Positions 1 through 12,221 of a stretch of DNA of 64,000 nucleotides are shown here, piece by piece. Each line of letters begins with the position of its first letter. Position 1 is the stretch's first letter. The stretch is from Gordionus sp. m RMFG-2023 (taxonomy: Eukaryota > Nematomorpha > Gordioida > Chordodea > Parachordodidae): NCBI RefSeq assembly GCF_954871325.1, contig NC_088775.1, forward strand, positions 41,889,561 to 41,953,560, written 5' to 3'. Under the pieces are notes generated by a model. It was not told where the DNA came from. It saw only the letters and a list, made by a program, of their open reading frames with translations, and searched no databases. The position numbers and the translations under genes were made by a program.

Positions 1-560
1 ATAGAAATTAAGGGATATATCAAATAAATTTTACTTTCAATTATGGTTGATATTGAAAAACTATTTATAGAAGCAACAGATAAAATTTAGATATAGTTTT
101 TACACTATAAAATAATTTTATTTTTAAATTCTATGAAAATTTTAATTGTATCAAAGAGAATACAATTAATATAATTTTAAATTTGAGATTCATTCCCCAA
201 TCTTTAAAATAGCTCAATGGGCTACATCTAGAATAGTGTCCAAATTAACATGCAATAGAAATTAAGGGATATATCAAATAAATTTTACTTAATATTCAAT
301 TAATTTAGTATCATTTAATTACTATGGTTGATATTGAAAAACTATTTATAGAAGCAACAGATAAATCTCATTTAGATATTTACACTTTAAATAATTAAAT
401 TATTCTTAAATTCTATGAAAATTTTAATTGTATCAAAGAGAATACAATTAATATTATTTTAAGTTTGAGGTTCATTCCCCAAGCTTTAAAATAGCTCAAT
501 GGGCTACATCTAGAATCTTGTCCAAATTAACATGCAAGAAATTAAGGAATATATCAAATA
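1..560. repeat. AT-rich tandem repeat, about 2.2 units
   Basis: The stretch beginning 'agaaattaagggatatatca' recurs at about 3, 257 and 536. The two complete units are about 255 and 280 bp and share long segments, including the motif 'gctcaatgggctacatctag'. The second unit carries a short extra stretch. No open frame of interest is seen. The array may continue left of the window, so it could be the edge of a satellite. Confidence 0.85.
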
Positions 561-689
561 AATTTTTCTTAATATTCAATTTATTTATATCATTTAATAA
601 CATAATGTCTATAAAAATTAAATATGTAAACATAATTAAATAAAATATTTTCAAAAATAAATTTTATACAATAATAAATATTTAATAAT

Positions 690-1330
690 TTATGAAATTT
701 ATAAATTTGTCTCTAAGAATTTTTGATTCAATTGAAGTAGAATTATTTTCTCTGCTAGGTAAGAAAGGTCTTGTAGTGAGGTTTATCATTGTTGTATCTA
801 ATTTGGATGATTACATAAAGCAGGCAGATCAAGTGTATGGTTCACCAACTATTAATATATTTTTAAGATATAATAAAATTAATACAATGTAACCTCTATA
901 TAAAGAGCTATTTCTATACTCTACCATCACTCTGCTTTCCATATGCTCCCACATCTATATAAATAAATTTCCTGTTAATGTCTGTTAGGGCTAACAGGTT
1001 AATTGAAAATCTATGCTTGCAGTTAAAAAATTGTGAGCCACAAGAGGGCTCTTGATATATATATGTTTTCCATCTATAGCCCCAAAACAATTTGGGAATC
1101 CTGGAAGCAGGAATTCCTGGGAAAAATAAAGATAAGTAAATATTAATATTGATTTATTATAATTTACTCTTTCCTAATCATTTTTATTAGGCCTACCTAT
1201 GCATGTGAATATGTACAGCAGCATTCCAAATTGCTGTGCACACTGATTTCACAATATAAACTATACAGGATTTTGAAATCCTTGAGCTATAAGCAAGTTG
1301 TGCAAATTATACACCATAAATACCTATTAT
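690..1330 (-). pseudogene. PIF/Harbinger transposase relic (DDE_4 nuclease)
   Basis: Read on the minus strand, about 1100 down to 1030 gives FPNCFGAIDGKHIYIKSP, the first catalytic-aspartate motif of PIF/Harbinger (HARBI1-type) nucleases. It is followed at about 985-905 by KFIYIDVGAYGKQSDG and then NSSLY, the region of the second aspartate. These stretches lie in different frames and are broken by stops, so the gene is dead. An upstream piece at about 1265-1200 reads VCTAIWNAAVHIH and matches the helix region that precedes the nuclease; it is probably a separate exon. Seen: the motifs. Known: the order of motifs in the family. The MADF/Myb partner gene was not found. The + strand frame at 692-892 is a shadow. 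Confidence 0.75.
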
Positions 1331-1639
1331 ATAAATAATTAATAATGAATTAAATTTATTTTAAATCATCTTGTATAATTATAAAATGAGAATGTGTTAA
1401 ATCGCCTTTATTATTAATATATTCAGAAAAAAGATTTCTTTTAACATATATTTGAGATGTCTTGCTCCTTTTCCTTTCTTTATTTTTTTTAAGGAAATAT
1501 AATGCAAGTAATTTTTTTTGTTTTAAATTTATCATATTAAAATTAAACTTAACGCATCAATTTAAACAAGGTTGCGTTTACGTTTTTATATATGCGTTTT
1601 GAAACGCTGCGTTGCAATGTTCAATTTGTGCGCACTATA
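1331..1639. other. No recognisable content
   Basis: AT-rich DNA with a small cluster of inverted words around 1565-1615 ('gcgttt' and 'aaacgc'). No open frame, terminal repeat or family resemblance was found. Confidence 0.4.
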
Positions 1640-3227
1640 ACCCTAGTTAAATAAATATAATCATTTATTAATTGTAAATTAGCAAATTTAATATTGTAAA
1701 ATTAGCCGAGTTCAAATTTCCAAAATCACTAATTAACTATATTATTCATTTTTAAATTTAAGTACCATGCCTATTCCTAAAAGAAGGTCCAAATAAGTAC
1801 AAGAGTATAAATAAACATATAGTTTATAATCCTCTATTATATATAATTGGTTATAAAATATTAGGTAAAGTGCCACATTTACAGACGTATTTGAATGTTA
1901 TATAATATATTAAAGTTAATATTTTAATAAATTTTATTAATAAATGATTTTGATAATAAATATAAGTAACTATTTGCATTCAATTTTTTAACGCCATCTA
2001 TTTATTTATAAATATTATTAAAAATTAAACATCTTATTTCCCACAATGGATATAATAAATTAGATATCATTTCTTCTCTTTTTTTTACATGTTTTTAGGA
2101 AAGCTATTTATTTCTTATTTGAAAAACAGTTTCGAGTTAAATTTTTAATTCGAGTATATTTTTGATATTATTACAAACTACTATTATTTATAGATATAAT
2201 ATAGAAACTCTAGGTGGTGCGACAATAATATAATATAAAATCTTAATTGCTTTCATAATATTAATCTGGTTAAAATGTTTCATTTCTAACCATCCTTGCC
2301 ATGCAAATAACTTAATGCTTCAATATATTTTCATAATTTCTTCTAAAGATTTTTATGTCTTTGTTTTATCAATTTATCTTACATAATAAAATCTGATATG
2401 AGTTAACATCGTGAGTGTCATGCTCATGGCTATGACTGCAAATTAACCATCAACTATTATTTGTGTGGCAATTTAAGATAAGATTATTGCTACAGTTGTT
2501 GAGAGCATATGATTACATATTTTAGATAAACAATAATGGTCAACTGTGTAGTCGTTTATATATTATTAAAAATGGATTTTAGAAATTTAGTATCTCCCAA
2601 TAATTTTTTCGATTGCTAAACTAGTTTCCATCATATCATCTAAGAGGAAGCTCTAACCACAATATAGTTTTATGATTTGGATTGGTCGTTTATAATCTCT
2701 TCATCAAGAATTGTTGATTTGGTTAGGCCTATAAATTTTTCCTTATTAGTCCATTCTATAAAACCTTGCTAAAATGGTAACAGAGAGTTATATTAGTTTC
2801 ATGACCTTTTGTCAATGTAAGTTGCTAAGAATTATATTATATTATGTTTTTAAAAACCATGAGGTATATGTATGAATTAATTAATCTTTTTTATAACTTG
2901 TAATTCTTTAGGCGCAAAATTTTTATATCAGCAAACGAAATTATTTTATGCTGTAAGAAATAGATTTTGTATTAAAAAATATTTTCAGAAATGTCTTTTA
3001 TTGTTTTAATTATTTATATGCTAGTTTATTTTATATGAATAATATAATAAATGACAAAATATGAAATTCAGAATAATTATTCAGAGTTAGCTAATTTTAA
3101 AAAAGTATTATATATTAATATAAAACCCGGCCGAAGGTCCTCAAATTAGGGCGTATGGGACAAATTCTTCCCCTCTCATAATATTTTAAGTTGAGCCCCC
3201 CCTGAGATTGTAAAGGCTAGTGACGCG
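1640..3227 (+). repeat. 1.6-kb dispersed repeat R, copy A
   Basis: This copy is uninterrupted. It shares long near-identical stretches with copy B (3228-17264, interrupted) and with the inverted copy C (18684-22330), for example 'gtcgtttatatattatt' and 'cttattagtccattctataa'. The right end in B and C is a CAGGGGC...GCTAGCC terminus (inverted), typical of hAT elements, so R may be a non-coding hAT derivative; A has lost the last few bases of it. The left end near 1640 is placed only from similarity to C. No open frame of note exists. Copy A serves as the empty-site reference for three insertions into B and C. Confidence 0.75.
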
Positions 3228-3338
3228 TAAAAAAGTAGACATATAGTTAATAATACCCTATTATATATAATAGGTTATAAAATATTAGGTAAAATGCCAC
3301 TTTTACAGACGTATTTAACAGTTATATAATATATAGTT

Positions 3339-3802
3339 TGTTGCATGTTCGCTTAATTTGTTGTAATTCATTGTTTATTTAAATACTTCTTTAATATTTC
3401 GCTTATTCAACTTGTTGTAATTGTATATTTAAATATGTTCATATATTATCTTTTTATTCAATGAAATTAACATGTATATAAATACATCTCAAGGCAATTA
3501 AACATATATATATTGATATATATTTTCATTTTCTAACACCACTTGTTTTCTTTTGTATAACCATATTATTAAATAAAAAGACCACTTGTTTTTCTTTTGT
3601 ATAACCATATGATTAAATAAAAAGACCACTTGTTTTCTTTTGTATAACCATATTATTAAATATAATCAATAAAGACTATCTTATCATTCCTCATTAATTA
3701 TGCAATACAATCACACACAATTTATTCTATAGTATTTATTCTTGTTCAATATTCCTCCTTAATTATGCAATACAATCACACACAATTTATTCTTGTTCAA
3801 TA
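3339..3802 (+). repeat. 5' LTR of the Ty3/gypsy element
   Basis: It starts TGTTGCATGTTCGC and ends TTCAATA, where the TGG of a primer-binding-like stretch begins. It contains a 43-bp unit ('ccacttgttttcttttgtat...') repeated three times at about 3541-3660 and a short duplicated segment near its 3' end. The LTR end placement is chosen so that a 5-bp TAGTT flank is shared with the 3' side. Confidence 0.85.
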
Positions 3803-3829
3803 TGGTGGAGGATAGGGGCATATCAAAAT

Positions 3830-5731
3830 CAAAGTTCTATTAAAAACATTGGATCTGAAATTTTTAGCCAAAAATATTGTTGATGAGGCAACTAAGAAAT
3901 ACAAACTGTTCGAAACAATTGACAAAGATATGGCTGTTAGTATTATGGACAACATAGATAACTTATCGTATCAACAGATGAAAGATTTAATATAAAAAAA
4001 GGTTGAAAAAACAAGATTACGCGCATATTTGAATTATTCAATACAAAACAGGACAGACTTGAGTCTTCCAGAGAGTATCTCGATAGACTGAAAGGGTATG
4101 GTTCGGGGCTCAATCCTGAATTTTTGTTGGTGCAATTTATGTTGAATTGTCGTAATGAAAAGCTAAAAACAAGGTTGATAGAAGAAAATACTACAGAGCT
4201 TAATATTATAGAGGACATTGTTGTCAAATTTCAATCGTTGGAGATTAATATTAATAAAACATATGTAAAGAAAGATTCTTGGAGAAAAGAGGATAGAGCC
4301 GATTGGCAAGGCTATTCGTCTTGGAAAGAGAACAAGCAGGATATTAAGGTCATCACCAACAACAACTACAACAATAACAACAACAACAATTTCAAAAAAC
4401 AAGAAATGATACAAACGCCATATAATTTGAGGCCAAGGAACAAGATAAATTTTATTAATGATTTTATGATTAATATGCAACTTAATAATCTAAATTTTTC
4501 TTTTTTGATAGATACGGGTTCTCCGGTGACATCCTTGCCCATTAAAGATTTTGAAAAATTGGAGAATTATGAAGAATTTGAGTTGGAAAATTGTTCTTAA
4601 AAATTATTCTCTTATGAGGGTTCTCCTATCACAGTCGTTGGGGTCTTGAATATTAAGGTTAAATATTTGAATACAATTAAATATTTAAATTTTATGTATT
4701 GGATGGGGAGGGACCACCGCTATGTGGTCAAGACTGGATTAAAGAATTTGACATAATCAAATTCAACGTTGATGTAAACATCATTAATAAGAATGAGATA
4801 GGAGATAGGGTAAATTTTTTAACTTATAACAATCCTTTCAAAGATACTGATAAATTTTATAAAAAAGAATATGTCATTCAATCGTTATTTATTAAAAAAG
4901 GGTATTTTGAAGAGAGTTGTGACATCAACAAACTAATTAAGAAATTTGATTGTGTTTTTAATGATAGAATTGGAATTGTCAAAAATTTGGAAATAGACAT
5001 TTTATTAAAAAATGACTTTAAGCCAAAATTTGTGAAGGCCAGGAGAGTGCCCTTCGAGTTAGAAGAAGAATTAGAAAACACTATAGAGCAATGGCGCCAG
5101 CAGGGAGTAATTAAACCTGTCAGATTTTCACAATGGGCCACTCCATTAGTGTTAGTTAAAAAAAAAGATAATACGTTGAGAGTTTGTGCTGACTTTAGAG
5201 TTACTGTAAACCCACAATTAGAAAGGTTCGAATACCAGCTTCCAAGGATTAATGACATAATTGCTAAAGTAGGTAATGGAAAGTTTTTTTCAAAAATAGA
5301 TTTCTCATCGGTGTATCTGCAGATTCCTGTATCTAAAGAAACTTCCAGATTTCTGACCGTCTCCACCCACAAGGGTCTTTTTCAATTTAATAGACTATCT
5401 TTTGGGCTTACAGTATCAACTGCTTATTTCCAGAAGACTATGGACGAAATATTTGCTGATATTAAGGGGGTCATTTATTATTTAGATGATTTGTTAATTT
5501 TTGGTAAGGATAAGTTAGACCATTTTTATAAATTGAAAAGAGTGTTTGAAAGAATGTTGGAATTTGGGCTGATTGGAAATATAAAAAAAAGTGAGTTTTA
5601 CAAAGAGAGTATAAAATATTTATGTTATTTAATAAGTGACAAAGGCATACCGCCTATCAAAGAAAAAATTGATCCTATAAGTACAATGATCGAACCTAAG
5701 AATAAGGATGAATTACATTCTTGGTTGGGTC
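3830..5731 (+). pseudogene. gag, protease and reverse transcriptase region of the gypsy element
   Basis: The gag-like part (about 3830-4420) ends in an asparagine-rich stretch. A retropepsin motif LIDTGSPVTS follows at about 4507. The RT region (4699-5731) shows the typical blocks: WATPLVLVKKKD, LPRINDIIAK, FSKIDFSSVYLQIPV and VIYYLDDLLIFG. The element is broken; the hAT at 5732 begins just after the SWLG block at the connection domain. Confidence 0.9.
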
Positions 5732-7533
5732 CAGGCGCGTACGCAGGAATTTGGTCTGGGGGGGGGGGGGGGGTAATAAAATTTTTTAAGAAATATTATT
5801 GTTTTTTAAAAATATCAAGCATAAATTTATTAGGACAAATAACTATTTCTAATACACAATTTTAAATTTATGTGAATTATAAAAAAATTATATGTAAAGA
5901 ATCACTTACATGACCCAAAATAGAAATTTGAATATTTTGAGCCTTTACACAAAAAGTTTCTTAGGAATAATTGCATTTTATATGTTATATATTTACAATG
6001 TAAAATCCAATCTTCGTTGTGATTGAGCTAATTTTTCAATTATCTCATCCTTGCATGTCGTCAAATGCCTATGAATACTCAAAAGATCCAAACCTTTCAA
6101 TCTACTTTAAGATGTTGTACTTCTTGGTATGTTTTTCAGAGACCTGCAGGCCCGGCCCCCGGGCTGGACTGTAGTTTAATATTTTTAAATATACCCGGGC
6201 CGGGCCCGAATTTTTTAAAAAAAAACCCAAGCCGGGCCTGAAAATTTTATTTAAAAAAAGCCGAGTCGGGCCTAAAAATTTTTTTAAAAAAGCCGGGCCG
6301 GGCCTGAAAATTTTTCAAAAAAAAAACCCAGGCCGGGCCGTAAAAAATCTTTAAAAAAATCCGGGCCGTGCCCTGCAAATGGTACTTCTGCAGGCCTCTG
6401 TTATTCTTTTTAAAAAAGAGAATGTTCTCTCATTAGTTTACTAATGGGAAGAGTTTATAAGCCCTTTTAATGCATTGGGATTTAATCTAAAATGTGTTTG
6501 AAATAATGCAGAGCATCCATAGCATTTTTTGGGACTATATCAACATTGTTAATCTTATAAACATAGTTATTCAGCTAGTAAGGCATCATAAGATACTTTA
6601 ACATCTTCATAATAAAAATCTAACATATATTTTTTTTTTCTATCAGCATCTGAAAAAGGTTGGGAAGGCTTTTGTGGAAGTAATATTTGCAGATTAGTAA
6701 GTGCTGCATGACGAATTAAAAATTCATTTATTTGCGTTATAAATGTATCTGTATTTAAGATATCCTCTTCTACTTATCCTATATTAATGTTTTAACGATG
6801 AGCTTGCCTTGCTACAAGTCGAGGGAGACAAATATTAAACACGTATAGCTCTCCTTTTGACTCAACAATAAAATATGAAATTCTTCATCAACATTAGCCC
6901 TAATTTCCTTGAGTTCTGATAAAATGCTCTCAGCTATTCTCATCTTCTTAATCAAGTCAATGTCATGTTTTTGAAAAGTAATACTTAAAATAGTTGTATA
7001 ATTAAATAATACATTCTAATGAAAAATAAAATTTGGAATAAGCATTGAATCCAATAATTTTCTTGCTTCTGAGGAAATATTTCTTTCAGGCCATTGTGAT
7101 ATTTTAGTAATAGCAAATAATTGGCTCTTCTAACTCCTTAAAAGCTGTTACTGCTTGATGGCAGAGACTCTATCTCGTTGGGCAAGGTTGCAATTTCTTT
7201 TTCCCTGTTGGACAAGAAGTTTCAGAAATAATAATTATTTGACTAGAAATTTGAAAATGGTAGATAAATATTACGCCACTAAAAATTTGAAAATAATAAG
7301 TAAATATTACGCCGGAAAACTTGAAATCGAAATTAATTGATAAAATAACTTAGTAAATAAATGTCATAATATGTAATTAAATATATATTTAATATGAGAT
7401 ACGAATAAATATTAACAAATATAAATTAATATGAACAATATTATTTTTGAAAAATATATCCGGCATCTGAATTTTTTGGCTTGGGGGGGGGGGGGGTTTG
7501 TCTCCCTGTTCTCCCCCACTGCGTACGCCAATG
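5732..7533 (-). mobile_element. hAT element I1 (ZMYM1/DUF4371-like group) in gypsy pol
   Basis: It begins 'caggcgcgtacgcagg' and ends 'ctgcgtacgccaatg', an imperfect terminal inverted repeat. It is flanked by the exact 8-bp duplication GTTGGGTC (5724-5731 and 7534-7541), as expected for hAT. Read on the minus strand it holds a decayed transposase C-terminus (about 6100-5990) with the same RLKGLDLL / RRLDF ending as its sister I2. It is 1.8 kb and is the same family as I2 but in the other orientation. A GC-rich CAGAG-ended element lies inside at 6137-6400. No intact frame remains. Confidence 0.88.
6137..6400. mobile_element. GC-rich CAGAG-ended passenger element in I1
   Basis: The ends are CAGAGACCTGCAGG and, inverted, CAGAGGCCTGCAGAAG. 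The body alternates CCGGGCC words with A/T runs. No 8-bp duplication flanks it here. The sister hAT I2 carries the same family at the equivalent place (11423-11772), so it was on board before the two copies separated. A copy with a proper 8-bp duplication is at 57095-57964. Confidence 0.75.
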
Positions 7534-7541
7534 GTTGGGTC

Positions 7542-9210
7542 ATATGAATTATTATTCTAGATTTATAAGAGATTTTTCTAAATTAGCAGCTAATTTATAT
7601 GATTTACTTAAAAGGGGTAATAAATTTTGTTGAGGAATCAATGAAAGAACTAGTTTTTACGAAATTAGAGAAAAATTGTGTAATGCACCAATTCTTGCAC
7701 ATTATGATAGAAATAAGGAATTGTTTATTTCAACGGATGCGTCCAATAAAGGCATGGGTGCAGTCTTATTTCAGGTAGAAGAAGATGGTTTAGAAAGGCC
7801 AATTGAGTTTATGTCTAAGGCATGGGCAGGAGCTGAAAAAAGATATTCAATTATTGAAAAGGAAGGATTGTCTGTTGTTTTGGCAGTAAAAAATGGAAAG
7901 AATATGTAGTGGGTAGGAGATTTAAAATTTTTTCGGACCATAAACCACTGGTGAATTTGTTTGGAGTAGATCCTGTTAAGCTTTACAATATGTCTCCCAG
8001 ATTATAGAAATGGACTTTTTGTTTAGCCGGTTTTGATTTTGACATTAATTATAGGAGGGGTAAGGATCAAATCATTCCTGATGGATTATCAAGGTTAATT
8101 AAGGAAGATATCATTTGTTTTGTTAATGTTAATAATGATATGAAGGATGTAAGAATAATTAACAATTTAGAATTGATTAAAGGAGAAACCTTTTTAGATT
8201 CAGAATTAATCCAAGTTAATAAAATTGTGTTGGTAAAAGGTGAAAATGATACGCTGATTAAAGGTTACAAGGCATTCGGTAAGTTGTTGAATATTAAGAA
8301 TGATTGTATTTTTAAGGGCGAACAAGTTATTATTCCTCAAAGGTTAAGAAAAAAGTTTCTTAGTGTGTTACATGAGGGACATATTGGATTTTATAGGATG
8401 TTAGATACTATGGAAAGGTATTTTTGGTGTCCAGGAGTCAATAAAGATATTAAAGAAAAGATTTTGAGATGTAATATGTGCATGATCAATGCGCCTAAAC
8501 TCACAAAAGTTAAACAAAATTATTGGGTACAACCTAACAAACCCTGGTACCGAGTCTATATTGATTTTTTTGGACCTATTAAAAATTTTTACGGATTAGT
8601 AATTATTGATGGGCACTCTCGCTGGTTAGAGATTATTAAGGTGAAAAACATTAATGCGACTACCACCATTAGGGTATTAAATAATATTTTTCCCAGATTT
8701 GGGTATCCAGTAGAATTGGTATCAGATAATGGACCAGCTTTTAGGTCTGTTGATTTTAATAACTTTTTAAAAGAAAAGGGAATTCTACATATATATACTC
8801 CTGCATACCATCCTGCGTCAAATGGTATGGCTGAAAGAGCTGTACGATCAGCAAAAAATATGATATATAAATTAGAGGCTGGGATGACATTTTGGAAGAT
8901 GTGTTGTTAAATTATCGCAACACGAAACATGCGGTTACTAAGTCATCACCTGCTTTTAGATTATTCGGAAGGGAGTTAAGATGGAAATGGAGTTTTTTAA
9001 AAAACGATGACTGTGATAATAGACCCAATGTAAAAAGAATAAATTTCAGAGAATTAACATTAGGCAACTCTGTGTTTTATTAAAGTGGGCTCCAATCAAG
9101 GATGGCGTGTGGGGATTGTCGTTGGGAGAATTAGTAACGTCATTTGGGAAATTCAGGTAGATGATAAGTTTCTCTTTGTTCATATTGATCACATTAGAAA
9201 TTATCAATAG
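7542..9210 (+). pseudogene. RNase H and integrase region of the gypsy element
   Basis: It resumes directly after the hAT insertion with the RNase H block FISTDASNKGMGAVLF (about 7724) and continues to the integrase: a zinc-binding region HEGHIGFYRML...CNMC (about 8370-8480), then YIDFFGPI, LVSDNGPAFRS and HPASNGMAERAVRS, i.e. the D,D,E core, and a chromodomain-free tail ending near 9208. It is broken in several places. Confidence 0.9.
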
Positions 9211-9299
9211 GAATATATTGCATTATATTTTTTTAGTTTTATATTGTTTACAAATATTAAAGCATCATACATATTCCATTTTTCCTAGTTATTATAATT

Positions 9300-9650
9300 T
9301 AATAAGTTACATTGTTAATAATGACAATAATTTTCCCTTCCCAATTGTAATTGTTTATTATATTCCAAAATAAAGAAATAATGATAATAATTCCCCCTAC
9401 CAAATGTAATTGTTTATTATATTCCAAAAAAAGGAAATAATGACAATAATTCCCCCTTCACAATTGTAATTGTTTATTATATTCCAAAATAAGGAAATAA
9501 TGACAATAATTCCCCTCCCAAATGTAATTGTTTATTATATTCCAAGATAAGGAAATAATGACAATAATTCCCCTTTCCAATTGTAATTGTTTATTATATT
9601 CCAATATTAGGAAATAATGACAATAATTCCCCCTTCCCAATTGTAGTTCC
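9300..9650. repeat. ~60-bp tandem repeat before the 3' LTR
   Basis: A unit of about 59-60 bp ('ttgtaattgtttattatatt' ... 'aataatgacaataattccc') is repeated five to six times with small differences. It lies between the integrase region and the 3' LTR of the gypsy element. The minus-strand open frame through it is only the repeat being open in one frame. Units this similar suggest recent slippage or unequal exchange. Confidence 0.9.
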
Positions 9651-10214
9651 TACTATCCCCATATATATATTATTTTTTATATAATTCCTTGTCAATCTTA
9701 ATGTAAGTATTGGGTATTATTTTAATAATGAAACCATTATTGTAACATTAAATATTAACCCTATTACTCATTTAACATTATAAGAGTTACCTCCCGTATG
9801 CCAAACGAGTTTTTTCCTTCCCCATTTTTTGTACCATGTTGTGTTTACAAGACTTAAATTTTTTTATATATTTTTTTTGGAGGTAGTGCATGCTGCATGT
9901 TCGCTTAATTTGTTGTTATTCAATTTGTTGTAATTGTATATTTAAATATGTTCATATATTATCTTTTTATTCAATGAAATTAATACATCTCAAGGCGATT
10001 AAGCATATATATATTGATATATATTTTCATTTTATAACACCACTTGTTTTCTTTTGTATAACCATATTATAAAATAAAAAGACCACTTGTTTTTTTGTAT
10101 AACCTTATGATTAAATAAAAAGACCACTTGTTTTATTTTGTATGACCATATTATTAAATATAATCAATAAAGACTATTAAATCATTCCTCCTTAATTATG
10201 CAATACAATCACAC

Positions 10215-12221
10215 CATTGGCATACGCAGCAGGGATGGGGGGGGCAGAGGGACAAATCCCCCCCAAAGCCAAAAAATGCAGATGCCGGATATATTTTTGT
10301 TTAGAGTGTTGTGCAGATTTAATTTAAACATTTCTATATTTTTTAATTCGTTTGTAAATAAAAATTTTAACTTGTAAAAATTGATAAGAATATATAAATA
10401 TGTTATTTTAACAACTTTTTACAAGTCAAATGATTTTATTTTCAAATAAATTAATAAATATGGAAATGTTTTGAATTAAATTTACACAGTACATATTAAT
10501 TTATATTTTTTAATATTAAATATATATTTAATTACATTTATTATCACATTCATAACTAAGTTTATCAATTACTTTCGATTTCAAGTTTTCCGGCGTAATA
10601 TTATCTTATTATTTTCAAATTTTTATTGGCGTAATATTTATCTACCATTTTTAAATTTCTAGTCAAATAATAATTATTCTGAAATTGTCCAACAGGAAGA
10701 AAGAAATTGCAACCTTGTCTTACGAGATAGAGTCTCAGCCATCAAGCAGTAACAGCTTTTATGGAGTTAGAAGAGCCGATTATTTGCTATTACTGACATA
10801 TCACAATAGCCTGAAAGAAATTTTCCCTTAGAAGCAAGAAAATTATTGGATTCAATTCTTATTCCAAATTTTTTTCCTCATTAGAATGTCAACTATTTTA
10901 TGTATTACTTTTCAAAAACATGATAACTTGATTAAGAAAATGAGAATAAGTCAAAAGCAGAGCTATACGTGTTTAATATTTGTCTCACTCGACTTGCAAC
11001 AAGGCAAGCTCATAGTTAAAACATTAATATAGAATCAGTAGAAGAGTATAACTTAGATACAAATACATTTATAAACCAAATAAATGAATGGTTTTTAATT
11101 CATTATGCAGCACTTACCAATCTGCAAATATTATTTCCATAAAAGCCTTCCCAACCTTTTTCAGATGGTGATAGAAAAATAATATTTGTTGGATTTTTAT
11201 CATGAAGATGTTAAAGTATCTTATGATGCCTTATTAGCTGAATAACTATGTTTATAAGATTAACTATAATGAATACAGTCCCAAAAAATGCTATGGATGC
11301 TCTGCATTATTTCAAACACATTTTAGATTATATTCCCAATGTATTAAAATGGTTTATATATATTAGCAACTCTTCCCAATTGTAAACTAATGACTGAACA
11401 TTTTCTTTTTTAAGAAGAATAACAGAGCCCTGCAGAGGTACCATTTGCAGGGCTCGATCAGGATTTTTTTAAAGATTTTTACGGCTAAGCTCAATTTTCA
11501 GGCCCGGCCCGGCCTTTTTTTAAATAAAATTTTCAGACCCGACCCGGATTTTTTTAAAATAAATTATATATATTTTTGATTTTTATAGATAATAATAACG
11601 ATTTCAATTATAGGCTGTTTTAAGATATACTGTTCGGCCCGGATATTTTTTTAAAAAAAATTTTCAGGCCCGGTCTAGATGTTTTTTTTAAAATTCAGGC
11701 TCAGCCCTTTTTTTTGAAAATTTCGGGCCCGGCCATACGGTCCGGCCCGGGGGCCGGGCCTGCAGTTCTCTGAAAAACATACCAAGCAGTACAACTTTTG
11801 AAAGTAGATTGAAAGGTTTGGATCTTTTGAATATTCATAGGCATTTGACAACAAGCAAGGATGAGATAATTGAAAAATTAGCTCAATCCCAACGAAGATT
11901 GGATTTTACATTGTAAATATATAACATACAAAATACAATTATTCCCTAAGCTTTTTGTGTATTAATTTATATTTCTAACATTTAAATTTTTTATACTTTA
12001 CATATAAATTTTAAAGATCAAAAAATTCAAATTTCTATTTTGGGTCATTTAAGTGATTCTTTACATATAATTTTTTTTATAATTCACATTAATTTAAAAT
12101 TGTGTATTAGAAATAGTTATTAGTCCTAATAAATTTATGCTTAATATTTTTAAAAAACAATAATATTTCTTAAAAAATTTTATTATCCCTCTCCCAGACC
12201 AAATTCCTGCGTACGCGTATG
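10215..12221 (+). mobile_element. hAT element I2 (ZMYM1/DUF4371-like group) in the 3' LTR
   Basis: It starts CATTGGCATACGCAG, ends CTGCGTACGCGTATG, and is flanked by the exact 8-bp duplication AATCACAC (10207-10214 and 12222-12229). The + strand carries a decayed transposase: a central part at about 10680-11390 and the C-terminus at about 11775-11915, reading STTFESRLKGLDLLNIHRHL and ending RRLDFTL, as in ZMYM1-type hAT transposases. Stops and frameshifts are frequent, so it is dead. A GC-rich passenger sits at 11423-11772, inside the coding region. It is the sister of I1 in inverted orientation. Confidence 0.88.
11423..11772. mobile_element. GC-rich CAGAG-ended passenger element in I2
   Basis: The ends are CAGAGCCCTGCAGAGG and CTGCAGTTCTCTG. 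The flanks (aagaataa / aaaaacat) are not a duplication but match the flanks in I1, so the position is shared. It splits the transposase between the RR-I/T region and the STTFESRLKG block. Confidence 0.75.

Noticed and set aside
692-892. 66-codon + strand frame
   Set aside because: It lies opposite the Harbinger relic and has no family resemblance; a shadow or chance frame.
4163-5372. Minus-strand frames opposite gag and pol of the gypsy element
   Set aside because: They are complements of a clearly coding + strand region.
9458-9640. Minus-strand 60-codon frame
   Set aside because: It only reads through the 60-bp tandem repeat.
9300-9650. CRISPR-like regular repeat
   Set aside because: The 60-bp units are contiguous without unique spacers, and the context is a eukaryotic retroelement.
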